From Sanguibacter gelidistatuariae (GTDB taxonomy: Bacteria; Actinomycetota; Actinomycetes; Actinomycetales; Cellulomonadaceae), in the NCBI RefSeq assembly GCF_900096585.1, contig NZ_FMYH01000001.1, positions 248,001 through 312,000 on the forward strand: a stretch of DNA of 64,000 nucleotides, given 5' to 3'. The notes below the pieces were generated by a model. The model did not search any database. It saw nothing but the letters and a program-made list of their open reading frames with translations, and was not told the origin of the DNA. Every line of letters starts with the position of its first letter. Within the stretch, counting starts at the first letter, position 1. The translations under genes and the position numbers were made by a program. Below, piece by piece: positions 48,533 to 56,689 of the stretch.

Positions 48533-51500
48533 TCAACGCGGCTGGGGCGCCGAGTCTGGAACGTTGTCCGTAAAAGTAGCAGAAGCCGTGGCGGCCCCGG
48601 CTCCCCCGCCGGACTGCCCGGTCTCTGGCGCCTGGCGACCACGCGAGGTGGCCGACTGGAACGCCGAGAGTCGGGATCGAAGCTCAGCCGCATCACGGCT
48701 GATCTTCTGCGAAGCGAGGTCGTCAGTGGTTGCTGCGACCTCCCCCCGGGTACGGCGGGTAAGCCCGCCGCCCTGGGTCGTCTGGACCGCCGCAGGGCGG
48801 TAGGAGGACAGCTGGCTGAGCTCGGCCAGCGCTTGCTCCTGGATGTTGGACCGCATGGCCAGCATCGAGGAGATGTCTCCGTCGATCTCGCTCGGCGGCG
48901 ACCAGCTGTCACCGGCGTCGCGGCCTCTCGGCGGCGACCAGCTGTCACCGGCGTCCTGGCCGCTCAACGGGAGTTCCTTGAGCGGCAGAGGCGAGGGCGC
49001 GGGTGCCGCGACCGGCGCCGGGGGAGCCCAGCCTCCGAATCCGCCGAATCCGCCGTCGTCGCCCGACTCGCTGATCGACGTCGCAGGCATCCACCCGGAG
49101 ACCGTCGAGGCGACCGCCGGGCTGGGAGCAGGCGCGAGCGGCTCGAAGGCACGCATGGGAACCGGAGCCGGAGCAACGACGTCGGGCGCGCGGTCTGGCA
49201 CCGGAGCCACGAACTCGGCCAGTGACGGGACGAACTCGACCGGTGCGGGCGCAACCGGTGCCGAAGCGACCGATCCCGCCGGGTTGAAGGTCGGGAACGA
49301 GGTCGGGGCGACGGTCGCGTCACCGTGCTCCTGCCCCGACTCGGTGTGGCCCTTGCGTCGCAACCACCCGAATGCCCCGCGCTTGGCTGGCACAGTGCTC
49401 TGCCGCGACGACCGCCGGGTCGGCGCGTCCGAGACGACGTCCGCGAAGGTCGGCATGGTCGGCTCGAACTGTGCCGCAGGACTCACCGGGAACGGAGCAG
49501 CCGGTGAATTGGCAGGCTCGTAGTGACCGACCGGCGCGTAGGCGACCTCGTCCGGCAGCGCGGCGACGGGGAGCTGGTACGCGTCCGCCGGCTCCGGCAG
49601 CACAGCCTCGTCGTACTGCACGGCGGGCTCGTACGTACCGGCGACCTCGTCCGGCTCAAGACCGATCGGGGCGTCCGTCCAGGCCGGCTCCACGTCCACC
49701 TGGTCGTCCCGGTGAGGCAGCGCAGCCCGCCGCAGCGGCTCGAAGGCCTGAACGGGCTCGAAGGCCTGCTCTGGCTCGAAGGCGAGCCCCTCATAGGACG
49801 GCGCGACCGGAAGCATCGGGGCGAGGTGTGCACCGTACGACGCGACCGGCTCAGCCTCGTCGTATGCCTCCGGCAGGTCGAGCGACTCAGGCTCGGCCAG
49901 GTGTCCTGGTACGGCGACGAGCTCCTCTACGGGCTGCGGCCAAGTGATCGGCTCAAGCTCCTCGCGCCGAGCAGCCTGAGCACCCTGCTCCTGCCCGAGG
50001 CCTGCCTCGGCCTCGAAGGCCTCGACCGGCCGGAAGCCGTCGACCTGGAAGTCCTGCACGGGCTCGAAGAACTGAACAGGTTCAAAGGACCGAACCGGCT
50101 CGAACGCCTGAACCGGTGCGAAGGGCTGCTCGGCGTCGAAGGCCTCGACCGGCTGGAAGGACTCGGCGGGCTCAAAAGCGCCCGCGGGATCGAAGGTGTA
50201 GGGCGCCTCGAAGCTCTGCATCGCGTCGTAGGACGGCTCGGATGCGAAGCCGTCCTGCTCGACCTCGAGCACCGCGGCCTGCCACGGGAACTCCTCGTCC
50301 GGGGCCAGACCGGGGATCACCAGCGCCGGGACGGCGGCAGCGTCCTGCGCCTCGGTGCCGGCGCTGTCATCGTCGGTCGCGGACGCGTAGAGGCCAGCCG
50401 CGCTGCCCGATGCCTCGAGGCTGTTCGCGGCCTCGGCCGAGGCGCGGGTGCGGAAGTTCGAGAACATCGCGCCGCGTCGTTCGCCATCAAGGATGGGGGT
50501 GTCGTTGACCGGCTCGAGGGCGCTCACGACAGTCTCCGCGGCCTCGCTGCGGGGCCTGCTGGGCAGGCCCGCGGGCAACGTCTCGGAGAGCGTCTGGGCG
50601 GGTGTCCAGTTCTGGTCGGTCGCACTCGCCAGGTTGACGTCGGGGTTCGCCGCCTCGAGCGGCGGCAGGACCATCTCGTTGACCCCGGTCGACACATCCG
50701 CGGTCTGCTCGGCCGGTTGGGAGATCGCTGCACGCCGTCGCGGCATGCCGATGCTCGTCGCGCCGTCGGTCAGCGCGGCGATGTCCACCGGGAGAGCGTC
50801 CGGTTCGGGCGCGATCCAGTCTTGGGTCGCCTGGCGCGCAGACGAGCTGAGCGGGTCGGCGGGCGCCTCGAGCGGCACGTCGGCCTCGTCGACGAACAGT
50901 GCTAGCGGGAACGACACGGTGGCCGTGGTCCCCGCGCTACCGTCGGCGGCCCGGCTGAAGACCACGTGGGCCCCCAGACGGTCGGCCAGACGACCGACCA
51001 CGAACAGGCCGAGGCGTTGCACGCCGATGACGTCCGAGGCGGAGCGGGAGGCGACCTTCTGGTTAGCCTCAACGATGTCGGTCTCGCTCATGCCGAGGCC
51101 GTGGTCGCGGACCTCGACGGTCACGTACCGCGTGGAACGGTTCGTGGTGACCTCGACCGGGGTGTTCGGCTCGGAGAACGTCGTCGCGTTCTCCAGGAGC
51201 TCGGCCAGCAGGTGTGCGGCGTTGAGCGCGTTGTGGCCGAGCATGAACGGGTCGGCTTCGAGGTTGAGACGCACGCGGTCGTAGAGCTCGATCTCCGAGG
51301 AGGCCGTCCGGACGACGTCGGAGATCGGCATGGGCGCGCGCACCCGACGCCCGGAGTCGATGCCGGCGAGCACGAGCAGCGACTCGGAGTTGCGACGCAT
51401 CCGAGTGGCGAGGTGGTCGAGGCGGAAGAGGTTGGCGAGGGTGTTCGCATCCTCCTCGGACCGCTCGAGCTCGTCGAGGAAGGCAAGCTGGCGGTTGAGC

Positions 51501-52768
51501 AGCACGTGGTCACGGCGGGCCACGTTGACGAACATCTCGGCGATCGAGCCACGCAGTGCGGCCTGCTCCTTGGCGACCTCGACGGTCGTCGCGTTCACCG
51601 CGTTGAGCACGGCGGCGAGCTGTCCCACCTCGTCGGTGGACTCGACCTTGATGGTGGCGAGCGTGAGCTCGGGGCCTTGCCCCGGGACCGACACCTGCTC
51701 GACGAGCTTGGGCAGCTGCTCACGGACCTCCGCGGCCGCCTGGGTGAGGTGGCGCAGCGGGACAGTGATCCGGCGCGCGATACCGATGGCAATCGCGACG
51801 GAGGCGAGGACCGTCAGGACGGTCGCGAGGACGGTGACGATGGCGGTCTGGCGGGCGCTGGACGTCGCTTGGCTCGCGGCAGCATCGGTCTGCGACAGCA
51901 CCTCGACCCGGATCGGCTCGAACACCTCGAGCTCGGTCGTGGAGGACGTGCCCCAGGTGTTTGCGAGCCCGCTGTTGATACCGGCAATCTGACCGGACCC
52001 CAGCAGACGTCGCACGGAGGTGTAGCTGTTGGATCCGGTTCCGATCTTCAGGTCATCGCCGTCGAGCGACGCGATGGACTCGTTCGCGGCGGTGCGTGCG
52101 GCGTTCGTCTCGCCGAACACGGCCGACAGCTCGCGGACCCGGTCGTTGCTCTGGTCCTCGGCCGCGATGTTGTCCAGCACGTACTGGACCAGGGGAACCT
52201 CGACGGCGGTCTTGTTGAAGAGGTCGTTGACCGCCACGTAGGCGTCGAGCTTCACCGCGAGCTGACGGTCGGTCAGCGTCGCGGCCAGGGACGCCGGGAC
52301 ATTGAGCAGCCGGTCGATCATGGCGGTGTAGTTCGTGGAGGCCAAGGCCGGCGAACGCGCCCCACGGCCCACGTTGTCACGGACGATGGCGAGGTCGGTG
52401 ACGTTCTGGCTCGCGGCACCTGAGACGGCCTCGGAGACCATGGGGTCGAGCCGCGTGATGTCGAGGTTCGTGTAGATCCCACGCAGCTCGGCGAGGACCG
52501 TGTCCGTCTGCGCCTGCGCTGCGGTGTACGCGTCCTCAGCCCCAGCGACTCCTTGGAGCAACTGCACAGCCGCCAGACGTTCGGCCTGGAGCACGGTGAC
52601 TGCGTCCTGCCCGCTGGGGAGGGCCGCGACGATCGCCTTGGCCTGACCGGCGAGCTGCGCGTTGCGGATCGCCTGGAGCGAGAACATCGACGCGGCGAGG
52701 CACAGCACGAGCACCGGCACGGTCAGAGCTGCGAGGATCTTGCCTCGCACACTCAGTCTCCGGAGCAT
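48533..52768 (-). CDS. cvnA: Conservon sensor histidine kinase (CvnA) with very long repetitive C-terminus
   Basis: The 1411-residue membrane sensor has an N-terminal helix (LAALTVPVLVLCLAASMFSL), an extracytoplasmic helical region of about 270 residues of the nitrate/nitrite-sensing type, and a second helix (VLATVLTVLASVAIAIGIA). HAMP and a kinase core follow, with FRLDHLATRMRRNSESLLVL, the N-box AELLENATTFSEP and the G-box RDHGLGMSE. From about residue 640 onward the protein is a Pro/Glu/Ala/Phe-rich, probably disordered region with FEPVQAF-like repeats and a short basic patch (KRGAFGWLRRKG). ATG 52768 (MLRRLSVRGK) has a GGGG site; 52783 is less likely. Confidence 0.93.
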   Translation of the reverse strand: MLRRLSVRGKILAALTVPVLVLCLAASMFSLQAIRNAQLAGQAKAIVAALPSGQDAVTVLQAERLAAVQLLQGVAGAEDAYTAAQAQTDTVLAELRGIYTNLDITRLDPMVSEAVSGAASQNVTDLAIVRDNVGRGARSPALASTNYTAMIDRLLNVPASLAATLTDRQLAVKLDAYVAVNDLFNKTAVEVPLVQYVLDNIAAEDQSNDRVRELSAVFGETNAARTAANESIASLDGDDLKIGTGSNSYTSVRRLLGSGQIAGINSGLANTWGTSSTTELEVFEPIRVEVLSQTDAAASQATSSARQTAIVTVLATVLTVLASVAIAIGIARRITVPLRHLTQAAAEVREQLPKLVEQVSVPGQGPELTLATIKVESTDEVGQLAAVLNAVNATTVEVAKEQAALRGSIAEMFVNVARRDHVLLNRQLAFLDELERSEEDANTLANLFRLDHLATRMRRNSESLLVLAGIDSGRRVRAPMPISDVVRTASSEIELYDRVRLNLEADPFMLGHNALNAAHLLAELLENATTFSEPNTPVEVTTNRSTRYVTVEVRDHGLGMSETDIVEANQKVASRSASDVIGVQRLGLFVVGRLADRLGAHVVFSRAADGSAGTTATVSFPLALFVDEADVPLEAPADPLSSSARQATQDWIAPEPDALPVDIAALTDGATSIGMPRRRAAISQPAEQTADVSTGVNEMVLPPLEAANPDVNLASATDQNWTPAQTLSETLPAGLPSRPRSEAAETVVSALEPVNDTPILDGERRGAMFSNFRTRASAEAANSLEASGSAAGLYASATDDDSAGTEAQDAAAVPALVIPGLAPDEEFPWQAAVLEVEQDGFASEPSYDAMQSFEAPYTFDPAGAFEPAESFQPVEAFDAEQPFAPVQAFEPVRSFEPVQFFEPVQDFQVDGFRPVEAFEAEAGLGQEQGAQAARREELEPITWPQPVEELVAVPGHLAEPESLDLPEAYDEAEPVASYGAHLAPMLPVAPSYEGLAFEPEQAFEPVQAFEPLRRAALPHRDDQVDVEPAWTDAPIGLEPDEVAGTYEPAVQYDEAVLPEPADAYQLPVAALPDEVAYAPVGHYEPANSPAAPFPVSPAAQFEPTMPTFADVVSDAPTRRSSRQSTVPAKRGAFGWLRRKGHTESGQEHGDATVAPTSFPTFNPAGSVASAPVAPAPVEFVPSLAEFVAPVPDRAPDVVAPAPVPMRAFEPLAPAPSPAVASTVSGWMPATSISESGDDGGFGGFGGWAPPAPVAAPAPSPLPLKELPLSGQDAGDSWSPPRGRDAGDSWSPPSEIDGDISSMLAMRSNIQEQALAELSQLSSYRPAAVQTTQGGGLTRRTRGEVAATTDDLASQKISRDAAELRSRLSAFQSATSRGRQAPETGQSGGGAGAATASATFTDNVPDSAPQPR
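49735..50190 (-). repeat. Imperfect 15- to 24-bp repeats encoding (F-E-P-V-x-x) units in cvnA
   Basis: The coding text alternates FEPVQAF, FEPVRSF, FEPVQFF, FQPVEAF and FAPVQAF. A separate short array near 49740-49795 encodes FEPEQAFEPVQAFEPL. The DNA repeats are similar but not identical. Confidence 0.8.
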
Positions 52769-52939
52769 GTGGACCCCTTCCATTCACTGTCTTGCTGACG
52801 CATCGCTGCTCGGTCACGGCCTTGTGCGAGCAACATCGTCCGCATGGGTTCATCGGCCGATAATCGACGCACCATTAGCCTGAAGGAGGACTTTAACCCG
52901 CCGCAGGCCCCAGACCGTGCCGCGTGACCAGGTGAGTCG

Positions 52940-52945
52940 TAGGCT
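52940..52945 (+). promoter_or_regulatory. Putative -10 element of a leaderless oxidoreductase mRNA
   Basis: TAGGCT is followed by 7 bases and the ATG at 52953. The same TAGGCT hexamer stands 6 bases before the GTG at 62809. Confidence 0.45.
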
Positions 52946-52952
52946 CGGGGGC

Positions 52953-53951
52953 ATGCGCGCGGTGATGATTGAGCAGTTCGGCGGCCCCGAAGTTCTAAAG
53001 TACACCGAGGTCACAGACGTTTTGCCGGGACAAGGCGAGGTCCTCGTCGAGGTCCGTGCGGCCGGAGTGAACCGCGCCGACGTCCTCCAGCGCCAAGGCC
53101 ACTACCCACCCCCTCCCGGCGCCCCGGCCTGGCCCGGGCTGGAGGTCTCCGGGGTGATCACCGGGCTCGGCGCCGGTGTCTCCGGCTGGCAGGTCGGTGA
53201 GCGCGTGGCCGCGCTGGTCGACGGTGGTGGCTACGCCTCCCACGCCGCAGTACCCGCCGCCCAGCTGCTCCGGGTGCCCGACGGCGTCGGGCTGGTCGAG
53301 GCGGCCGGCCTGCCCGAGGCGGTGTGCACCGTGTGGAGCAACCTCGTCGACACCGCCCGCCTGCAGGCGGGCGAGTGGGTGCTCGTGCATGGTGGCTCCG
53401 GGGGCGTGGGCACCGTGGCGATTCAGCTCGCCGCTGCGCTCGGGGCGCGGGTGATGGTCACCGCGGGCAGCCAGGACCGGGTGGACCGGTGCCTCGCGCT
53501 GGGCGCCGAGGTGGGGTTCGTGCACCGAACGAGCGACGGGTCCGACTTCGCCTCAGCCCTGCCGGGCCTGGTCCAGGAGGCGACGGGCAGGCACGGTGCG
53601 GACGTGATCCTCGACGTCGTCGGGGCGGCGTACCTGGACGCGAATGTCCGCTCGCTCGCGACCGGAGGCCGCCTGGTAGTCATCGGGATGCAGGGCGGTC
53701 GCCGCGGCGAGCTCGACCTGGGCAGGCTGCTGGCGCTGCGGGCGAGCGTCAGCGGGACGACGCTGCGGGCCCGCCCCGCCCAGGAGAAGGCCCAGATCGT
53801 GACGGCGGTCCGGGCGCACGTCTGGCCGATGCTCGAGGACGGGCGGTTGCGTCCGGTCATCGACTCCGTCGTGGCCATGTCCCGGGCGGGGGAGGCCCAT
53901 GCGTTGCTGGACTCAGGGGCGGTGTTCGGGAAGGTGCTGCTCGTCCCCTGA
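52953..53951 (+). CDS. NAD(P)H quinone oxidoreductase (zinc-free MDR, PIG3/QorB-like)
   Basis: The 332-residue protein begins MRAVMIEQFGGPEVLKY. It contains VRAAGVNRADVLQRQGHYPP, typical of the TP53I3/PIG3 group, then PGLEVSGVI and the cofactor motif VHGGSGGVGTVAIQLA. Catalytic-zinc cysteines are absent. It reduces quinones or enones with NADPH. It is followed 45 bases later by the Bpa gene on the same strand, so the two may be cotranscribed. Confidence 0.92.
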   Translation: MRAVMIEQFGGPEVLKYTEVTDVLPGQGEVLVEVRAAGVNRADVLQRQGHYPPPPGAPAWPGLEVSGVITGLGAGVSGWQVGERVAALVDGGGYASHAAVPAAQLLRVPDGVGLVEAAGLPEAVCTVWSNLVDTARLQAGEWVLVHGGSGGVGTVAIQLAAALGARVMVTAGSQDRVDRCLALGAEVGFVHRTSDGSDFASALPGLVQEATGRHGADVILDVVGAAYLDANVRSLATGGRLVVIGMQGGRRGELDLGRLLALRASVSGTTLRARPAQEKAQIVTAVRAHVWPMLEDGRLRPVIDSVVAMSRAGEAHALLDSGAVFGKVLLVP

Positions 53952-53996
53952 CCGCTATCTCCGCCGTAAGCGGTGATCCTGGGTGAGACTGGGAGC

Positions 53997-54581
53997 ATGG
54001 CCCAGAACATCGATCCCACCTCCCAACCTTCGGCGCGATCCGCGGCGCTCTCCCGGCAGGAGAACCAGCGCGAGGCCGAGCGTGAGCTCACCGACAGCGC
54101 AGTCGAGAGTGCGGCCAACCGCGACCAGGTCACGACCGTGATCGAGGAACCCGCCAAGATCATGCGGATCGGGGAGATGATCAAGCGGCTCCTGGACGAG
54201 GTGCGCAGCGCTCCCCTCGACGAGGCGGCCCGGTCCCGTCTCGCCCAGATCCACGAGCGGTCCCTGACCGAGCTCGAGGAGGGCCTCTCCGAGGACCTCG
54301 TGGCCGAGCTGCACCGGATCACCCTGCCGTTCGAGGACGACGTCGTGCCCTCCGAGTCCGAACTGCGGATCGCCCAGGCCCAGCTGGTCGGCTGGCTCGA
54401 GGGCCTGTTCCACGGCCTGCAGACCGCGCTCGTGGCCCAGCAGATGGCGGCGCAGGCCCAGCTGCAGCAGATGCGTGGGGCGGCCCGGGCGCTGCCCCCG
54501 GGACTGCTGCGCTCCATGAGCGGGGACGAGGACGGGGGCCAGACGCCCGACGGGCGCCCGACCCCCGGGCAGTACCTCTGA
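53997..54581 (+). CDS. bpa: Bacterial proteasome activator Bpa/PafE
   Basis: The 194-residue helical protein matches the actinobacterial family (EPAKIMRIGEMIKRLLDEVR, LHRITLPFED, SEIRIAQAQ-like SELRIAQAQLVGWLEGLFHG). It ends in GQYL, the C-terminal tail that docks in the 20S proteasome alpha-ring to open the gate without ATP. Bpa forms a dodecameric ring and degrades unfolded proteins such as HspR. ATG 53997 has GGGAG very close upstream. The presence of this gene implies a proteasome elsewhere in the genome. Confidence 0.93.
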   Translation: MAQNIDPTSQPSARSAALSRQENQREAERELTDSAVESAANRDQVTTVIEEPAKIMRIGEMIKRLLDEVRSAPLDEAARSRLAQIHERSLTELEEGLSEDLVAELHRITLPFEDDVVPSESELRIAQAQLVGWLEGLFHGLQTALVAQQMAAQAQLQQMRGAARALPPGLLRSMSGDEDGGQTPDGRPTPGQYL

Positions 54582-54607
54582 CCCACCGCGTCGCTGGTCG
54601 CGGTGGG
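54582..54607. terminator. Hairpin between converging bpa and permease genes
   Basis: CCCACCGCG (54582-54590) pairs with CGCGGTGGG (54599-54607), with an 8-base loop. It follows the bpa stop directly and lies 12 bases from the stop of the opposing gene. Confidence 0.7.
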
Positions 54608-54618
54608 CTCCGATCAGC

Positions 54619-55569
54619 TCACCCCTTGACGGAGCCAGCCAGGAGGCCTCGGACGAAGTAGCGCTGGAGCGACAGGAAGACGATCAATGGGACGACGATT
54701 GAGATGAAGGCACCCGCCGAGAGCAGGTACCACGACGACCCCCGCGTGCCCGAGAGCTCGGCGATCCGCACGGTCAGTGGAGCGACGTTCGTCGTACCGC
54801 CAGCGAATGTGAGCGCGACGAGCAGGTCGTTCCAGACCCAGAGGAACTGGAAGATAGCGAAGGACGCAATCGCCGGTGTGAGCAGCGGGAGCAGCACCCT
54901 GAAGAAGATCTTCACGTGACCGGCGCCGTCGACCCGGGCCGCCTCAACGAGGGACGCCGGGATCTCTTTCATGAAGTTGTGCAGAAGGAAGACCGCGAGC
55001 GGCAGCGCGAAGATCGAGTGCGAGAGCCAGAGGGTCCAGAACGAGCCGCTGATCCCCCACTTGACGTACTGGCTGAGCAACGGGATGAGCGTCACCTGGA
55101 TCGGGATCACCTGGAGCGCGAACACCGCCACGAACAGGACGTTGCGTCCCTTGAACTCGATCCAGGCGAAGGCGTAGGCCGCGAGCAGCGCGAGCGAGAT
55201 CGGGATGACGACCGCAGGCAGCGTGATGACAAGAGAGTTGACGAAGTACGTCGCAAACTTCGTGGAGCTGCCGAAGAGAACCTCGTCGTAGTTGTCAAGG
55301 GTGAGGCCGGGGTTGGACAGCAACGTCCACCATCCCGAGGACTGGATCTGCGACTGCGGGCGGAAAGACGTCACGAGCAGTCCAAGAGTCGGGATCGTCC
55401 ACAGGACCGCGATGATGATCGCGATACCCGACGCCCATGGTGAGCTGAGCTTGCCGCGAGCCGCGATGGCACGCTTCTCTATCCGGCTCAACTTCTTGTT
55501 CTGGATACTCATGCCCTCCTCGGCAGGCACGTCGACGAGGTTGTCGACCGGGGTCGATGGAACGCTCAT
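54619..55569 (-). CDS. Carbohydrate ABC transporter permease, MalG type (CUT1)
   Basis: The 316-residue permease has six helices and the EAA loop EAARVDGAGHVKIFFRVLLP, which docks the ATPase. It ends LQRYFVRGLLAGSVKG. The N-terminus has a 45-residue cytoplasmic tail. The ATG at 55569 overlaps the upstream permease stop (ATGA). The ATPase is not encoded here; a shared MsiK-type ATPase is usual in actinobacteria. Confidence 0.93.
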   Translation of the reverse strand: MSVPSTPVDNLVDVPAEEGMSIQNKKLSRIEKRAIAARGKLSSPWASGIAIIIAVLWTIPTLGLLVTSFRPQSQIQSSGWWTLLSNPGLTLDNYDEVLFGSSTKFATYFVNSLVITLPAVVIPISLALLAAYAFAWIEFKGRNVLFVAVFALQVIPIQVTLIPLLSQYVKWGISGSFWTLWLSHSIFALPLAVFLLHNFMKEIPASLVEAARVDGAGHVKIFFRVLLPLLTPAIASFAIFQFLWVWNDLLVALTFAGGTTNVAPLTVRIAELSGTRGSSWYLLSAGAFISIVVPLIVFLSLQRYFVRGLLAGSVKG

Positions 55570-56555
55570 CGGATCTCCTCGGTGAGTCGGAGCTGGCGGA
55601 CGTTGTAGATGACCAGTGGGATGACCAGGACGAAGAGGATCACGGCCAGGGCCGCACCGAGCCCCTGATCGCGGATGGTAAAGCTCTGTTTGTAGAACTC
55701 GTTGGCGACGACGGAGGTGTTGAAGTTGCCACCCGTCATCGTGCGGACGATGTCGAAGACCTTGAGCGTGCCCATGGCGATCGTGGTGATCACGACGATG
55801 AGGGCCGGGCGGATGCTCGGCACGGTGATGTACCGGAACATCTTTATGCCTTGCAACCCATCCAGCCGCGCGGCCTCGACGATGTCGTCGGGGATCGCCT
55901 TGATCGCGGCGGACAACACCGTCATGGCGAAGCCGGCCTGGATCCAGACCATGACGACGATGAGATAGAACGTGTTCGCCGGTGCGTTGAGCAGGAACTG
56001 CTGGGGATCGAACCCGAGCCAGACGAGCAACTGGTTGAGGAGCCCGGTCTGGTTCACCCCCGGCTGGTTCGGCTTGTACTCATACACGAACTTCCAGATG
56101 ATCGAGGCGCCCACCATGGAGATCGCCATCGGCATGAACACCAGCGTCTTCGCCAGTGCCTCCATCCGTGTGCGATCGACGACGACCGCGTAGACGAGGC
56201 CGATGAGGGTTGCCGCGATCGGGACCGTGATCACCCAGAAGACGGTGTTGCGCAGGACGACCTGGAACTGTTCCTCGGTGAAGGCTGTGATGTAGTTGTC
56301 GAGCCCGACGTAGTTCTTGCCCTGCCGGTCGAACAGCGAGGACCAGATGGTCTTCAGACCCGGGTATACGAGCCCGAAACCGAGCCCCAGGACCGTCGGG
56401 GCCAGGAACCCTGTCGCCACGACCCAGGTGGGAATCTTCTTGGGGCGGTCGACAGCAAAGAGGATTGCTCCCATGACCGCGACGAACAGCACGATCGCAA
56501 CCACCATAAGCGCAAGCTTGTGGCCGGTCGTATCCGCGTTGATGAACCAATCCAT
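55566..56555 (-). CDS. Carbohydrate ABC transporter permease, MalF type (CUT1)
   Basis: The 329-residue permease has an extra N-terminal helix, then WVVATGFLAPTVLGLGFGLVY, FVGLDNY-like YVGLDNYITAF and the EAA loop EAARLDGLQGIKMFRYITVP. It forms the heterodimeric channel with the MalG-type protein downstream. A 134-base gap with a hairpin separates it from the binding-protein gene. Confidence 0.92.
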   Translation of the reverse strand: MDWFINADTTGHKLALMVVAIVLFVAVMGAILFAVDRPKKIPTWVVATGFLAPTVLGLGFGLVYPGLKTIWSSLFDRQGKNYVGLDNYITAFTEEQFQVVLRNTVFWVITVPIAATLIGLVYAVVVDRTRMEALAKTLVFMPMAISMVGASIIWKFVYEYKPNQPGVNQTGLLNQLLVWLGFDPQQFLLNAPANTFYLIVVMVWIQAGFAMTVLSAAIKAIPDDIVEAARLDGLQGIKMFRYITVPSIRPALIVVITTIAMGTLKVFDIVRTMTGGNFNTSVVANEFYKQSFTIRDQGLGAALAVILFVLVIPLVIYNVRQLRLTEEIR

Positions 56556-56609
56556 GCTCTACCTCCGCGTGGGACTGAGCTCGGGCGACGTTGCCCAGCT
56601 GCATGGTGA

Positions 56610-56655
56610 CAGGTCGTGCGGGTCGCCGCCATCCTGGGGCGCCCCGCACGACCTG
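56610..56655 (-). promoter_or_regulatory. Intercistronic hairpin between binding-protein and permease genes
   Basis: CAGGTCGTGCGGG (56610-56622) pairs perfectly with 56643-56655 around a 20-base loop. In this position such stems usually protect the upstream binding-protein mRNA or attenuate permease expression, giving an excess of binding protein. Confidence 0.65.
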
Positions 56656-56689
56656 GTCGAACAGGTGAAGCCGATCCTGACTGATCAGG

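Noticed and set aside
52852-52861. ATCGGCCGAT palindrome upstream of cvnA as an operator
   Set aside because: Ten GC-rich bases of perfect palindrome are expected by chance at this composition, and nothing else supports a site.
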